From contig JALUTQ010000007.1 of NCBI GenBank assembly GCA_032718865.1, positions 2,108,001 to 2,172,000 of the forward strand: a stretch of DNA of 64,000 bases, written 5' to 3'. Shown here in pieces: positions 9,021 to 20,192 of the stretch (positions within the stretch are counted from its first letter, which is position 1; every line of letters starts with the position of its first letter). The notes under the pieces are model-generated. The model made no database searches. It had not been told where the DNA came from and worked only from the letters and a program-made list of their open reading frames with translations. The translations under genes and the position numbers were made by a program. The stretch is from Tilletia caries (Eukaryota; Basidiomycota; Exobasidiomycetes; Tilletiales; Tilletiaceae).

Positions 9021-12000
9021 ATGTTGGCGACGGTCATGCGCAAGGACAGGGTCGCACCCTCAACACGGCGCTCGGAAGCCTCAAAGCCCGGTACAAAGGC
9101 ACCAGCGCGAAAGCAGAGCTTCTCGAGCGCTCTCGGAAGGAAGGAGAAGATCAATGTCGTCTCCAAGGCGAGTCTGGCAATGCTGAATCCCAGATTGGCC
9201 ATGGGTATGGACTCCGACGACACATTCGGTTCTCCCGACACGCGTGGCTCGCGCGAGTGGTCCGCCGCAATGGCGAGCCTGAAGAATGCGAATAGACCAG
9301 TGTGGAACGATGAAGGAGCACGGATGTCTGCAGCGAAATGGACAGCAAGTCCAACCCCCGAGCTGGAAGCCTTCACAATGGAGGACATCGCCATGGCATC
9401 TTCTGCCAGTATGTCTGCGCAGCTCACAAGCCCTCCCAAACCTCCCGCACTTTGGGTGTCGACACAAATATCAGACGAGCCTCAGGCGCTGGAGGCTCAA
9501 GAGGTGTCTTCACCAATTCGGGCCCCAGAACGGCAAGAGCGCAAGCTTTCAACCAAAAGATCGACCGGAACCTTGTCAAGACTCTTCTCATGGAAGAAAG
9601 GTGGCAAAGGCGGGAAGATGCCTTGGAACGAACTTGAGCCTATGCCCGGCTTGCCGATGTCCCGTTCTGCAAGCGAGTTGGCGATGCCTCGAAGCGCGCC
9701 TCCGACGGTGACAACCTTTGACCTTTCCGGCGGCCCATTCCAAACAAGTCGGTCCGATACTTGGGGCATGGCCTCCAGCATGTACGCCGAAAGTACTTCC
9801 CTCCCATGCTCTCCTGTGAAAGATGAGCCTGGCTACGAGCTGCCTGCCGGCCTGCAGAACGAGTCTTCCCGGAACGCTTCGCCAGTGCAATCAACGCGAG
9901 TCAAGTCGACATATCGCCTGTCACGGATGCAGAGCTTACCGTCCATTCGCATTCACGACATCACAATGCCAACAACCGAAGAGGCGCCTGCCATGCCCAC
10001 CTTGGACAAGCTCAAGATGACCTCGTCTGTGACTTCTCCCGCACTACCCTCCAGTCCAGCTTGGGAGAGCACCTTCGGTAACCTCTTGACCGATGGCGGC
10101 ACTCCGACAATGCGCCCGACCAGTCGCTGCGTCTCGAGCACAGGTCGTGGCGTGCCCAGTTTCTCACCAAGCAAGTTCAAAGATGCCTTTTCTCCACAAC
10201 TGCGTGGAAGCACTTTCGCAAGCCCAGTCAGTTCAAAGGCTGAACGACGCAGGAGCAGAAGCCTAGGTACGGCCAACGCACCCCCACGTCTTTCCCGCTT
10301 CGGAAGCCCTCCTACCGTCTTCAGTCCGGCTTCTCCCAACATGGGCGTCTTCTTGCCTGATACAGGGGAGATCGCGTCACCAGAGCTCTCAGAACTCAAC
10401 ACTTTTGCAGCGCAGCACTCTTTTGCCTCTTTCAGCCAGAACGACCAAATCCAGATGTGCCCGCCAGTTGCGAATCGATCTCCTCTCGCCCGCGAAAACT
10501 CAACCTCTACCGCCAGCAGCTCGTGCCGGAGTAGCTTTGAGGAGCAGGACGCAGTCGTTGTTGTGGTTCGTGCCAGCCAAGCCCGGCGGGAGGACCTGAC
10601 GCAACGAGCTCGAGCGGTGCCCATCGCGAGCCCCTCCCTGTCGGGTCGCAGTCCTTTCAACACTTCGCCGTCCCAGTTCGTCGTGACAGTCATGCCGCCA
10701 ACGCCGGATCTTGCGGCGGAAGCGACTCCTCGCATGGGTGATGCGGCCGAAGCAGGTGGATTTGAGGTCAACCCGTCTTGGGTGGATAACCAGGAGATCC
10801 TCATCGAAGAGCAAGCGTCATCTCGCCGAACCTCGCGCCTGTCGATGAATGACGGTTCCAACGCCCGCATCAAGGCCCGTCGCGACACAGTTGTGATCAA
10901 CAGCACATATGCGATGCCGCAATACGGCGACCTCAATGGTCTTCAGAGCCAAATCACTCCGACGATGTCCTTCGACTACTTCGACGCCTCTGCGCTGCAA
11001 CAGGACAAGATTGACAAGTTCGACGGTGTTGACTACACCGGGTTGCAGAGGGAGCGGAGGACTTCCGAGTACAGCGACTTTACCGAGCTCAGCGACATCA
11101 GCAGCTCCAGCAGTGTCGGTGCAGGTCCTTTCGCTTTTGCCCACAGTTTGTCACAGTCGACGCTCAGGCGTTCTCCGAGCTCATCCACGTTGGGTTCGGA
11201 ATCGCCCCGCTCCTCCATGCAGCAGAAGTTCGAGCTTCCGTCACCAACGAGCAGCTACGATGCGGATCAAATGGCACGCAGATACAAGTTTGCCAGTCGC
11301 GGCCCGCTCGACTTCAACTTGCCAAGCAGCAGTAGCGCATCAAGGCTGGAGGTGGACGATTTCTCGGATGCTGAAGATTCCGAGTTGGGCTACATGGCTG
11401 CGAAAAGCCCGGCTGCGCCAACGCTCGAGAATGACGAGGCCTTCCAGGCCGATGCGACATTTGCGGGCATGTACGTCAATGCCAACCGACTCTCGGTCAT
11501 GAGCACGACGGCTGAGCTGTCGTTGAGCCCACACCTCGAGCTCGGGAGCAATCTCGACTTTGGCTTCCAACTGCCGCCTACGGGACTTCCGCGTTCCAAG
11601 TCTGTCAACAACGAGATGGGCGGAAGTGCCTTGCGCAGTGGACTCGCTATGTGGGAAGCGGGTTCATCATCGAGCCTGGGAGGCGATGGACATCATGCTG
11701 GTCCAGCTGGTGGCGCTTTCCTCCGCTCGGCTTCGGTCGGCAACTTGGCTGCCCAACATCAGCAGAACGTAGCGATGCTTCCTCCCCGGTCGATGTCCTC
11801 CGACCACGGCGTCCCTCTTGCTCGAGCAATGTTCCAAGCTGGACCACGGCCTGGTTACCAGTACGGGCATCCTTCGATGACATCAAAACGTGAGTGTATC
11901 CCAGTCCAGTGTTGTCTCGAGTGATCAGACTTACTGACAGACTCGAATGCCTCTTTTGTTGATGCAACAGCTGAAGGAATGCGTCAGTACGGATCAGCAG

Positions 12001-12368
12001 AAGCAGATCTGCCTGAAGATCTGCACACCCTCGCTCTCAGCAATGGTCATGGATTCGGCATCGACATGCCTCTTGTACAGGCGCGACCCTCCATCGAGAC
12101 GCAACGACCTGTCATCGTCACTCCCGGCGGACTCAATCGCGTTAAGAGCTCCAAGGTGGTCGCCGGATCCATTGGTATGAGCAGCGGCACTTACGGAAGA
12201 GACGTCGAACCCATGCCGTCTTCCTTCCGCTCGTATGGTATGCAGAACCACTACAATCAGCAACCGCAGCAGCGGCAGCGGAACCAATCGGCAGGGCGAA
12301 AGACCCGCTTGCCCCGCTGGCGCCAAGACAGCAACGGATCCGATCATGGATACGTTATGGCGCTGTGA
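9021..12368 (+). CDS. large orphan Ser/Pro-rich protein
   Basis: Two exons. Exon 1 is 9021-11889, with a GTGAGT donor. Two acceptors keep frame, CAG at 11940 (51-nt intron) or CAG at 11970 (81-nt intron). I prefer 11970 because CTGAC at about 11935 makes a good branch point for it, giving 1088 aa. The start at 9021 follows a CT-rich leader. The protein is largely disordered and rich in Ser, Pro, Met and Thr, with many RRxS/RxxS-like sites typical of kinase targets (KRSTGTLSRLFSWKK, ERRRSRS, LRRSPS, RTSRLS). A Gln/Asn-rich patch precedes a basic C-terminal tail. I see no catalytic domain or membrane segment. A GTGAGG donor spans the stop codon and could splice to 12435, adding about 20 residues; I consider that less likely. 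Confidence 0.8.
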
Positions 12369-13560
12369 GGAAAGACGTCTCCTTTTATCTTCCCTCCCTC
12401 CCTCCCTCTCTCTCTCGCATCTCACATCTCACAGGAATATCCTTCTTACCCAGTGTTCGTCGATCATAATCGTCAAGTCCTTGCTAGCTGTGCTTTACTC
12501 CAGATAATACCGTTGCTATCATTGTGTCTCATTGATTTGCCCAAGGCCTGCCTCGCGCAGCCTCTTCCTTCCTTCCTTACTTCCTTCCCACAACGTGTAT
12601 TCTACGTCCTCGCCCTTCCTCGCATCAATCCCATATCATCACTCAATCGAACCTCTTTGCCATCTGAATCGCCTTTCTACTTCTCCGAACTTCTGGAAAC
12701 CTTTCTTCCTGTCCCGGATGAAGTACCGCAACCGTGACCAAAGAAGAGCAAAAGAGTTCCAGACCTGATTGATTGAAGGGGTGCCTACGGGAACAGAGAA
12801 AAGTGGGAAGTTAACCAAATGGGAGAAAACGGGGGTTTGATACAACAAGGAAGGGGTTGGGGGAGCGAAGGCGGAGGGAGGCGAACGAGGAACCGACGAA
12901 TTGTGAAAGGAGCGAACGGTAAGCCATCTTGGAATGTTGAGTGTTTGTGTGTGTGTGCTGGGGGAGGGGGAGAGAGATCGAAGATACAAAACGCTTTGTT
13001 AAATGCAGAATGTCGGTGGTACGTGGGGGAGGCGGGGGTGACTGAAGGGCTGGTAGAAGTAGGTAGCGGGGTTTGCGTGGGTGTTGAAAATATTGAGATG
13101 TCGGACGGGGCAAACCCTCGTCTTTGTTTTTTTTTTTGTTCTTGTCTATTCGAAGTTGAAGCTGAAGTTGAAGGGAGGGGGTGGGAGGCCGCGCACTTCG
13201 CCGGTCGTGTATGTGTTGGCAGAAGGAACGGCGGCCCCTCGAGGGCTGATAGTTCGCGATGCCCCTTGGGACTCCTCTATATTTGCATATGTATCGGGGA
13301 GAGGGCCCTGCTGTTGTCGCTGCTGATACCTGAGGTAGACGTCAACCGGGAGTTCGTTTATGTACTTGGGCGTGCTGTGAACCCGTGTGCAAATAAAACC
13401 GACCGACACCCTTTCTCCGGCTCGTGTTTCGTTCCTATATACGTGAGAGGACGAACGGAGCTCCAGTGCATGCGCCAGATGTTTGCCCATGCGTGACCGC
13501 CCGTGGTACGAAGTGGTCGGGAGGGCGGAAGTTGAAGCAACGACGGGGGGAGGAGCAACG
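12369..13560. other. convergent intergenic region
   Basis: The 3' ends of two convergent genes, with CT-rich tracts at 12385-12430, a GT run near 12942 and a T run near 13128. A 38-codon minus-strand ORF starts at 12927 with a presequence-like beginning (MAYRSLLSQFVGSSFASLRL), but nothing else supports it. Open frames on the plus strand here look like shadows. Confidence 0.45.
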
Positions 13561-15940
13561 CTATATCTCCAAATCAGCCGACCGCAGACCAGCATAAAGT
13601 CCAGCGCCCGAATAAGTCGAATTGATCTCCTCATCCCCAAACAGCGAAGTCCGGCGCGGTCTGACATAACCCTGCTGCTGCTGCTGCTGCTTCCCACCAC
13701 CACCCAGTCCTCCCTCCTTCAGCCCAGACGCCGACGCACGCAAACCAAGCAAGTTTCCACTGACCGAATCAGCGTCCTCGCCCTCGGCCACCACTTCCAC
13801 CTCGTCCTCGTGCCCGTGGTCGGCGTGGTTGGGACCGGAGGACGACGACAGCCGGGCGGCATCTGGGTCCATGGGCCCGGGCGTCAGCGCCAATCTGGCC
13901 ACGTTGGCAATGCTGCGGAGCGTCTTGGTGAGCACATTGGGATCAGGCAGCATGGCTTTGCGGACCGAGGGTGAGGAAGGGGCGGAGGGAGGCTGGTGGG
14001 GTAGGTTTCTCTGGTGCTGCTGCTGTTGCTGCGCCCTTGTATTGGCGTTGGCGTTCGCTGGTGCAGAGGGAAAGGACGAACCGGTGAATTGGCCATGTTT
14101 GCGAGGGTTGTTCGACGTATTGGAGTCATCGACATCCCCATCGCCCGCATCCTCGCTTTCTCCGTCCGAGGTATGCGACGAAGCAACGGCGCCGCCGCGA
14201 GGGGTCGGACGCTCCCGCTCCCGCTGCTGCTGAGATGTTGTGTACGACCGCAACGCGTCTTCTTCGGAGGGCGTGGCCATCGGAGTGAACCCTCCAATGC
14301 GGGGCCGATGATTCCGCGGCCGGGCAGTCGAGGACAGATTGCTTACAAAGCTCTGCCCAGTCGCGCTGGAGATCGACGACGCTCGCGAGGAGCTGTTGAC
14401 GGGGGATGACGCCCCGCTCTCAGGCCCGCTATCTTCGAAATCCGTCAAATCGGCCATACCGAGAGGACCCTCCTGTCCGATCACGCCGGGCAGACGGAGC
14501 CGGAAGAAGCGGGTCCGGGGTGAGGCGGGTGGGGAGACGAGTGAGGCGTGTGTGGGTCCCGGCGAAGTGGCTGTCCCACCTGCTGCTGTTGTCCCGGATG
14601 AAGGGAGGGAAGGAGGCATTTCCGAGGTGGGAGTGATAGGCCCAAGCGACAACGGGGTTACTCCCTGAGAAACAGCCTCGTCCCGGGCCCGCTTAGCAGC
14701 CTCACGAACCGCACTGACACGAGCGAAAGAGCCGCCTGTGCGGGCCCATTCGGCCTCGGCATCTGCACTCTCGGTTCCGCTGGTGGAACGTGAGCGTGCG
14801 CGATGACGAAGGAGCATTTCGGCGTCGTATGCGCCTGGAGTGAGCAAGGGTGCTCCACCCGCTTCGCCTGGGAGGGGACTGACTGGTCCTGAGCCTGGAC
14901 CTGGGAAGGCCACTGGGGGCAGCCCGCCTCGCGGGCTGGTAGGCGTGTTTGAACCGCCTGTGGCAGTCGGCTTTGCACTCGTGGCAGCAAGAACAGGGGT
15001 TCGGATGGGCGTGCTGTTCTGAGCTGCGTTCTGGCGGTGTGCAATCGCCTTCTGCATGGCATCGTGTTGTTTGGCCATGTGTTCAGCTTTGGCCTTGCTG
15101 GAATTCGATGAGACCGTTCGCTTGATCCGGACGCGTCGGCGCTGAAGACCTGAGGAAACCAGACATTTGTTAAACCTTGGAGATGAGTACATGCTCGCAT
15201 GGTGCGCATAGTACGGGAAGGAAATGGGAGCATGGGAACATACCAAGCGTGCGGAAGACGGCGTAACCTGCAAAGTCTGCGACTCCAATGAGGGCGATGG
15301 GCATGAGACTGAGCGCGGCTGCGAGACGGAAAAGGCCCGGCATGAGAGAGAGTGGCCAAGGCAAGTGGGAGTGGGGAGAGAAGATGAGCAAGGTGAGGTG
15401 GTCCAGCAATGTAAGCTTTCGGGAACGCGAGGATGAGTTGGTGATGCCTGGAATGGCCAGAGCGGAGGGCAGACTTGCGAGAATGCTTTGGGACCATTGC
15501 TTCTGGACTTCGCGCGCCCAGTGAGAGGCGAGAATGCGGGAGCGGGTGGCGATGAGGAACCGTCTTGTGGTGGAGAACGAAGAAGAAGATTGGGGCGACT
15601 GTGCGCGCTCATGCATGCGCATCGAAAGGAAGGCGGCAAAGGACGGCGGGCGGATCGCTCCTTCTGCATGATGATAGTAGTAGAACGCATAGAGCTCAGG
15701 CCCGATAAGGACGGCGAGGACGGCGATGGCGACGAGGGCGCCGAGGAGAGCGATGATGAGGAAGGCGGGCGTGTTGTTGCCTGCTGTGGCCCGCGAGCGT
15801 GACTTGCTGCGTCGTCGGGCACCGCTTCCGCTTGAGCGCGAGCGTGAGAGCTCGGTCATTCCGCCAGCGCCCGCCGCTCCTATCCGGGGCGATGCTGATG
15901 CTGTTGCTGATGGTGTGTGTACGGCAGCCATGGCGCACAC
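13561..15940 (-). CDS. orphan membrane protein with disordered C-terminal tail
   Basis: Two exons on the minus strand, 15940-15244 and 15149-13561; the 94-nt intron (GTATGT donor) keeps frame, giving 761 aa. The N-terminus is basic and Ser/Arg-rich. A first hydrophobic helix (IIALLGALVAIAVLAVLIG) is followed by an aromatic stretch (AFYYYHH). A second hydrophobic region lies around residues 195-235 (PWPLSLMPGLFRLAAALSL, then IGVADFAGYAVFRTLG). A basic segment (RRRVRIKRTVSS) and an Ala/Gln-rich helix (KAEHMAKQHDAMQKAIAHR) come next. The remaining ~480 residues are Ser/Pro/Gly-rich and disordered, with acidic patches and a Gln run. The layout resembles a nuclear-envelope or ER membrane protein with a long soluble tail, but I do not recognise the family. 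ATG 15931 is an alternative start. Confidence 0.8.
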
Positions 15941-17055
15941 TGTGTTGCTTCCTGCGAGCGAGAAGAGCGTGACGACAGGAAGGGAGAGGACAGGGAAGTC
16001 AGCTCAATACCACTGGCTGCTGTCGAAGAGGACAGCGTGTGGGTGAAGGGCAGGAGCGACTCCCACTCGCTCGCCGCCCATCGCGCGCATGATGCTCACC
16101 TTGGAAAGCGAGAGTGCCTCAATTCGGGATCTGGTGCCGACTTCGAATGAATGAATCGATCTCAACCCGACTCGGAGTGAGATGAGATTTGAGATTTGAG
16201 ATCTTCGCAGCCGTCAGCGCGTCAGCAACCAGATTACCAGAACGATGGTCGTCGTGCAGCCAAGTCATTAAGTCAACGGGATGGATGAGGCGATGAGGAC
16301 ACGGTCCCCACTCCCCTTTGATCTTCTTTCTTCTCTTCCTTCGTCACTCTCGCTCTCTCTCTCACACACACTCTATCTATCTCTCTCTTTCCGGGTTCCG
16401 CAAGCATGAAAGTAAACCTTGGCACCTCCTTGCTTTGAGCCCAAACCTTGCGAGCAACGACCCGCGTCTCCCCCTCCGCCCCGCCGCCGCCATCCGAGCA
16501 TCGAAGCTCCAAAGCAAGTCGAAGCGCCTGAGAAAGTGGATCTAGCATTCGATCATTGTGCATGGGAATTCAGAATTGGGAAGGCGATCCTCCCTCGGAA
16601 CGCAACGGACCGGGGAGCACCGACCGCCCATTCCCGCCCGCGACTTGGTCAAAAGGATGTGCAATTGAATTCAGGTCGAAGAGGTGGCCGGTGGCCAAAG
16701 GAAGGGAGACAGACAGTGGCAGACGTGCGTCGACTGCAATGCCGCAGCGCCGAACGTAGAGTCGCTGAAGCGCAGAAGCAAAGGGAGAATGGCCGGTCGA
16801 AAGTGACCAGCCGGGATATAATGTCGAACGTCTGTCCGCATCTTGGAGGAGCCGAAACGACCGAGGCCTGACGAGGAGCATGTACGACCGCGTATGTACG
16901 TAAGTACGGAGGTAAGAAGCGAAGATCGAGAACCGGAGAAGAATAGATGAATTGAAAATGTCCGCAATCCTGGAAAAGATAATTGATGTTCCGAAAGGCT
17001 GGGCGAATGGTGCTGGACCCATAAACTTGGGAAGAAGGCTGATGCTCTCGCAAAA
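15941..17055. other. intergenic region
   Basis: Upstream of the membrane-protein gene (its 5' side is to the right) and downstream of the SMR gene. It contains a CT/CA-rich tract at about 16320-16390. No splice-consistent gene was found; the open frames on both strands are short and overlap one another. Confidence 0.5.
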
Positions 17056-18184
17056 TCACATAATGACACAGTCGTTCTCGTTGCCGGTGGTAGAACGCGC
17101 AACGTCCCGCGTCAACGCGTCCGCATCGCGCGAACCGCTGTTGCCGGCCAGGTTGACGATGATCACACCAGCGTTGTGCGGGTCGACCTGGGCTGAGAGG
17201 TTCTCACTGTACACAAAGAGAGAGCATCAGTACATCAGACTCCGATCAGTTCATCATGACAAGAAAGGAAAGAAGCGCTCTACGTACTCTTGCATAAGCT
17301 TGGCAATCGCAGGCTTGATCTTCGCGACATGGTCGCGCGAGTGAAGGCCTTTACCCGTGATCACGCGGACCTGCGAACGACCCTGTTGACGGGAAGCCCG
17401 CACGTATTCCTCCGTCCGTGCGATCGCCTCCTTGACTGTCAACCCGTGCAGATCGATCGTGCCGTCAGGTTCATCCGAGTTATTGGCCTACGTTTACACA
17501 AAAGGATGTGTGTATGCGCATTTTAGGATCAAGGAAAGCCAATTCTGTCAGCTCGCTCACCCAGAACTGTATTCGGAAAGGAGAGACGAAGTGAGGAGAC
17601 AAAAAGCTCACCTTGTAGATCCACTCCGACGCCTGCCGGTTCAAGTCCTCCATCCGCGCCTTATGATCATGCCCCTCCTTACTCAACGCGCTCGCCTTCC
17701 CCCCATCCCCAGCCGCATACGCTGCATGCGCCTGATCATAGCACCGCGCCATCGCATCCCCCTCGCTCCGGGCCTGGTTCCGCAGCTTCATGTACTCCTC
17801 ATTGTGCCCGTTGACCTGATTGTCGTCGTAATTCGGGTGGTTTGGCTTCAGGCCTGGTTGGGGGACTGTGTTGGGCATTGGGTAGGAGCCCGGCTCGGGC
17901 GCGTGGGGGTAGTATTGCTGCTGGCCACCGGGAGGGCCTTGACCTTGATTTTGACCCCATGCGCCGCCCTGCTGTTGCTGCTGACCGCCATAGTACGGCT
18001 GTTGTTGTTGCTGGTACTGTTGCTGTTGCTGATACTGCACTCCTCCTCCTCCTCCTCCTCCTCCACCGCCACCGCCGCCGCTAGTTTTCCCGTTCTTCTT
18101 GTACCACCTGAACGCCTTCTTCAGCAGACCGATAATCTGGCCCTTGTGCTGTTTGAGAAAGCGAACGACATCGTTGGAGCTCAT
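17056..18184 (-). CDS. DUF1771-SMR domain protein
   Basis: Three exons: 18184-17612, 17487-17288, 17206-17056 (307 aa). The start at 18184 (MSSNDVVRFLKQH) is chosen because the frame upstream is leader-like. After a short helical head come a Gly run of 13 residues and Gln-rich repeats. Next is a DUF1771-type helical segment (EEYMKLRNQARSEGDAMA ... KARMEDLNRQASEWIYK) and a C-terminal SMR domain with the hallmark motifs DLHGLTVKEA and TGKGLHS, ending in a Val/Ile-rich strand (AGVIIVNLAG). SMR domains bind nucleic acid and many cut RNA or DNA. Fungal proteins of this layout have been linked to ribosome-associated RNA quality control, but that role here is inferred. Introns sit just before and within the SMR domain. 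Confidence 0.9.
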
Positions 18185-18660
18185 CTTGACCAGATAAATT
18201 ACCGCGCCGGTTCGCGATTCGTGGGCTTCTGGGAGCAAAGGTGGGAGGGCTGAGTACGTCGAGAGGCTCACTGAGTGGGGACAGGGGATAACCCGATAAC
18301 TCACGAGAGAAACGCGCGCGTATACGAAGGCAAGGATGGTGGTCGCAGTGAGGAACGTGCAACTTCGATCGAGGCAGAGAATTCAGCACAGCATCATGCC
18401 AACGGCGAGCCCGTGCCTGACTTCCAAAATTTCGAGACTAGAGAATGCGGAGTGCCGATCTTTCTTCGGCTGTGCCTCGGGCGGAGATGGAATCAGTCCG
18501 AGTCCAGACTCGAGAGCGAGAGTAGGCTTGCTTATGTGTAGAGGTTTCTTTGCGTATGAGGCAAGGAAGAGATAGAGAGAGTACATGTGCAATGGAGATG
18601 ACAATGCGGGATGGGGAGAGAGCATGGGATTCAGGAACGACGGGGCTGCCAGTTTCCAAA
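18185..18660. other. intergenic region
   Basis: The promoter side of the SMR gene abuts the 3' flank of RPL32. No gene or RNA was recognised; an A/G-rich stretch lies at 18545-18625. Confidence 0.5.
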
Positions 18661-19866
18661 TCATGCCTCGACGGCGCGGACACGGGCGTTGGCGTTGGTC
18701 ACCTTGACACCGAGAACCTTGGCCCTGGGGAGAGGAAAAAGCAAGAGGAGAAAGGAGAGCATGTAGTCAGTACGCGGCGCTCGCAGATGGTATCCAGTGC
18801 AGGGGGATGGTCCAAGATGGGGGAGAGATCGACGACATCCTCCCTACTGCAAGAGGCTGACTTCTACCCTGCCCTCATACTGGGTAGGGCATACCCAAGG
18901 CCCCCACCGCTGCGCAGCACAGGGCTAGACAAGGTGGTTCCGGACCAAACCCGTGCCCCCTCTCCATGCCCCGCCTCCTGACCCTTGGTGCAACAGGCCG
19001 GCAGCACCCGTGGGCCAGATGCATGGCTGCAGATGCGTCCATCCCCCGCCGGGCACGACATCCCGACCCTAGCCTCCGACCTCGTCCCAGGGTTAAGTGC
19101 CTGTCCGCCCAGAGCGTATCCCCTGCCAGGGCGGGGGGAGCAGTCAAGGAGGACCATCTTTGTGGGCACTGCTGCACGCGTGCAGGCATACCAAGGATAG
19201 CCTGTGCCCGCCCCAGCAGCCCAGGGCAGCCATGAAAGACCCCATCCATGAAGGGTGGGATCCGCATACATCCATGACCGGCGTCATCCTCCTGGTCGAC
19301 TGAATTCCATGCCCACACCGCAGCAGCGTGCCGTGCCGAGGAAACGTCCCTTCTGCTCGACCAAACAACCCGGTCCGCCCCCCTCCCATTCGAAGTTCCA
19401 AGACCTGGAATGTCTGTGGAAAACAAGAGAAACACTCACTTCTCCAGAATCTCAACCCGCTTCCGTGCGCTCACGCTGTGGGCGATCTCAGCAGCGAACG
19501 AAGTGTTGTGCATCAACAGCAGCTCGACGTCCCGGGCGTTGTTGACGACCAGACGACGGTAGCCGTTGGGCATGATGTGCTTGGTCTTCTTGTTGGAGCC
19601 GTAACCAATCTTGGGCATGGGTGCCTGGCCCTTGAACCGACGACGGATCGCGGAGTCGATACCTGTTTAACAAAGCGTGCGCAGGAGAGTAGTGAGGATA
19701 CTGATTGTGAGCAGGGAGCTTCTCATACAGGCGGAGGCTGAGACGGAAGGCGGGACTCACCCTTGGGCTTGCGCCAGGACTTGGAGACCCGCATGAAGCT
19801 GTCGCTCTGGTTGCGGTTGAAGCGGGCCGTCCGCTTCTTGACGATGGGGATCTTAGTGGCGACCAT
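18661..19866 (-). CDS. RPL32: 60S ribosomal protein L32 (eL32)
   Basis: Three exons: 19866-19761, 19662-19440, 18724-18661 (130 aa, the usual yeast length). The sequence is unmistakable: [48 protein letters not shown], and near the end [21 protein letters not shown]. It is a structural component of the large ribosomal subunit. The first intron is 98 nt; the second is 715 nt, far longer than almost all others in the window. The gene is divergent from RPL16 across a 326-bp shared promoter, so the two are likely co-regulated. Confidence 0.97.
18725..19439 (-). other. long second intron of RPL32
   Basis: 715 nt, with a GTGAGT donor and a CTCCCCAG acceptor. Most other introns here are 40-125 nt. 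It is GC-rich. By eye I find no canonical C/D snoRNA boxes; whether it holds another RNA cannot be decided by reading. Confidence 0.85.
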
Positions 19867-20192
19867 TTTGACTGCGATTCCTTGGCTGTGTGAAGGAGAG
19901 TCTTGAGGATGAAGTGCTTGCTGTTGGGGACCGTCGGGCGAGGCGAGCGAAGAAAAGTGGTGAGTGCGACTTGGGAAGTGGCGGGACTGGGGAGCGAATC
20001 TTGATCACGTGACTGCTTTTGCTTGTCGCGTGGCGTGTTTCTTCGGCCGAGAGAAATATTCCGAGCTGCGGGTGAGAAAATCTTCGCGGGCTTTCGCAGG
20101 TTCCTTCGCCAGCTTGCACCTGCGAACCGCGAAGCTCAGCGCACGACTGTCATTCCCGCACATCAAGGCAAGCCCTCTCCCTCAAGAACACC
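19867..20192. promoter_or_regulatory. bidirectional promoter of RPL32 and RPL16
   Basis: 326 bp between the two ATGs of divergent ribosomal-protein genes. It contains CACGTGAC near 20003 and short pyrimidine tracts towards each start. Shared control is inferred from the arrangement. Confidence 0.7.

Noticed and set aside
12811..12927. 38-codon minus-strand ORF with a presequence-like start
   Set aside because: It is too short, with no second exon that could be joined. Kept only as a remark in the intergenic entry.
12819..13496. 225-codon plus-strand ORF between two convergent genes
   Set aside because: The composition is Gly/Val/Arg noise from a purine-rich region, with no domain and no splice signals.
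18875..19435. 186-codon minus-strand ORF inside the RPL32 second intron
   Set aside because: It lies in the intron of an unambiguous ribosomal-protein gene and has Arg/Gly/Pro-biased noise composition.
18725..19439. Box C/D snoRNA in the long RPL32 intron
   Set aside because: No RTGATGA box paired with CTGA at suitable spacing could be found on the transcribed strand.
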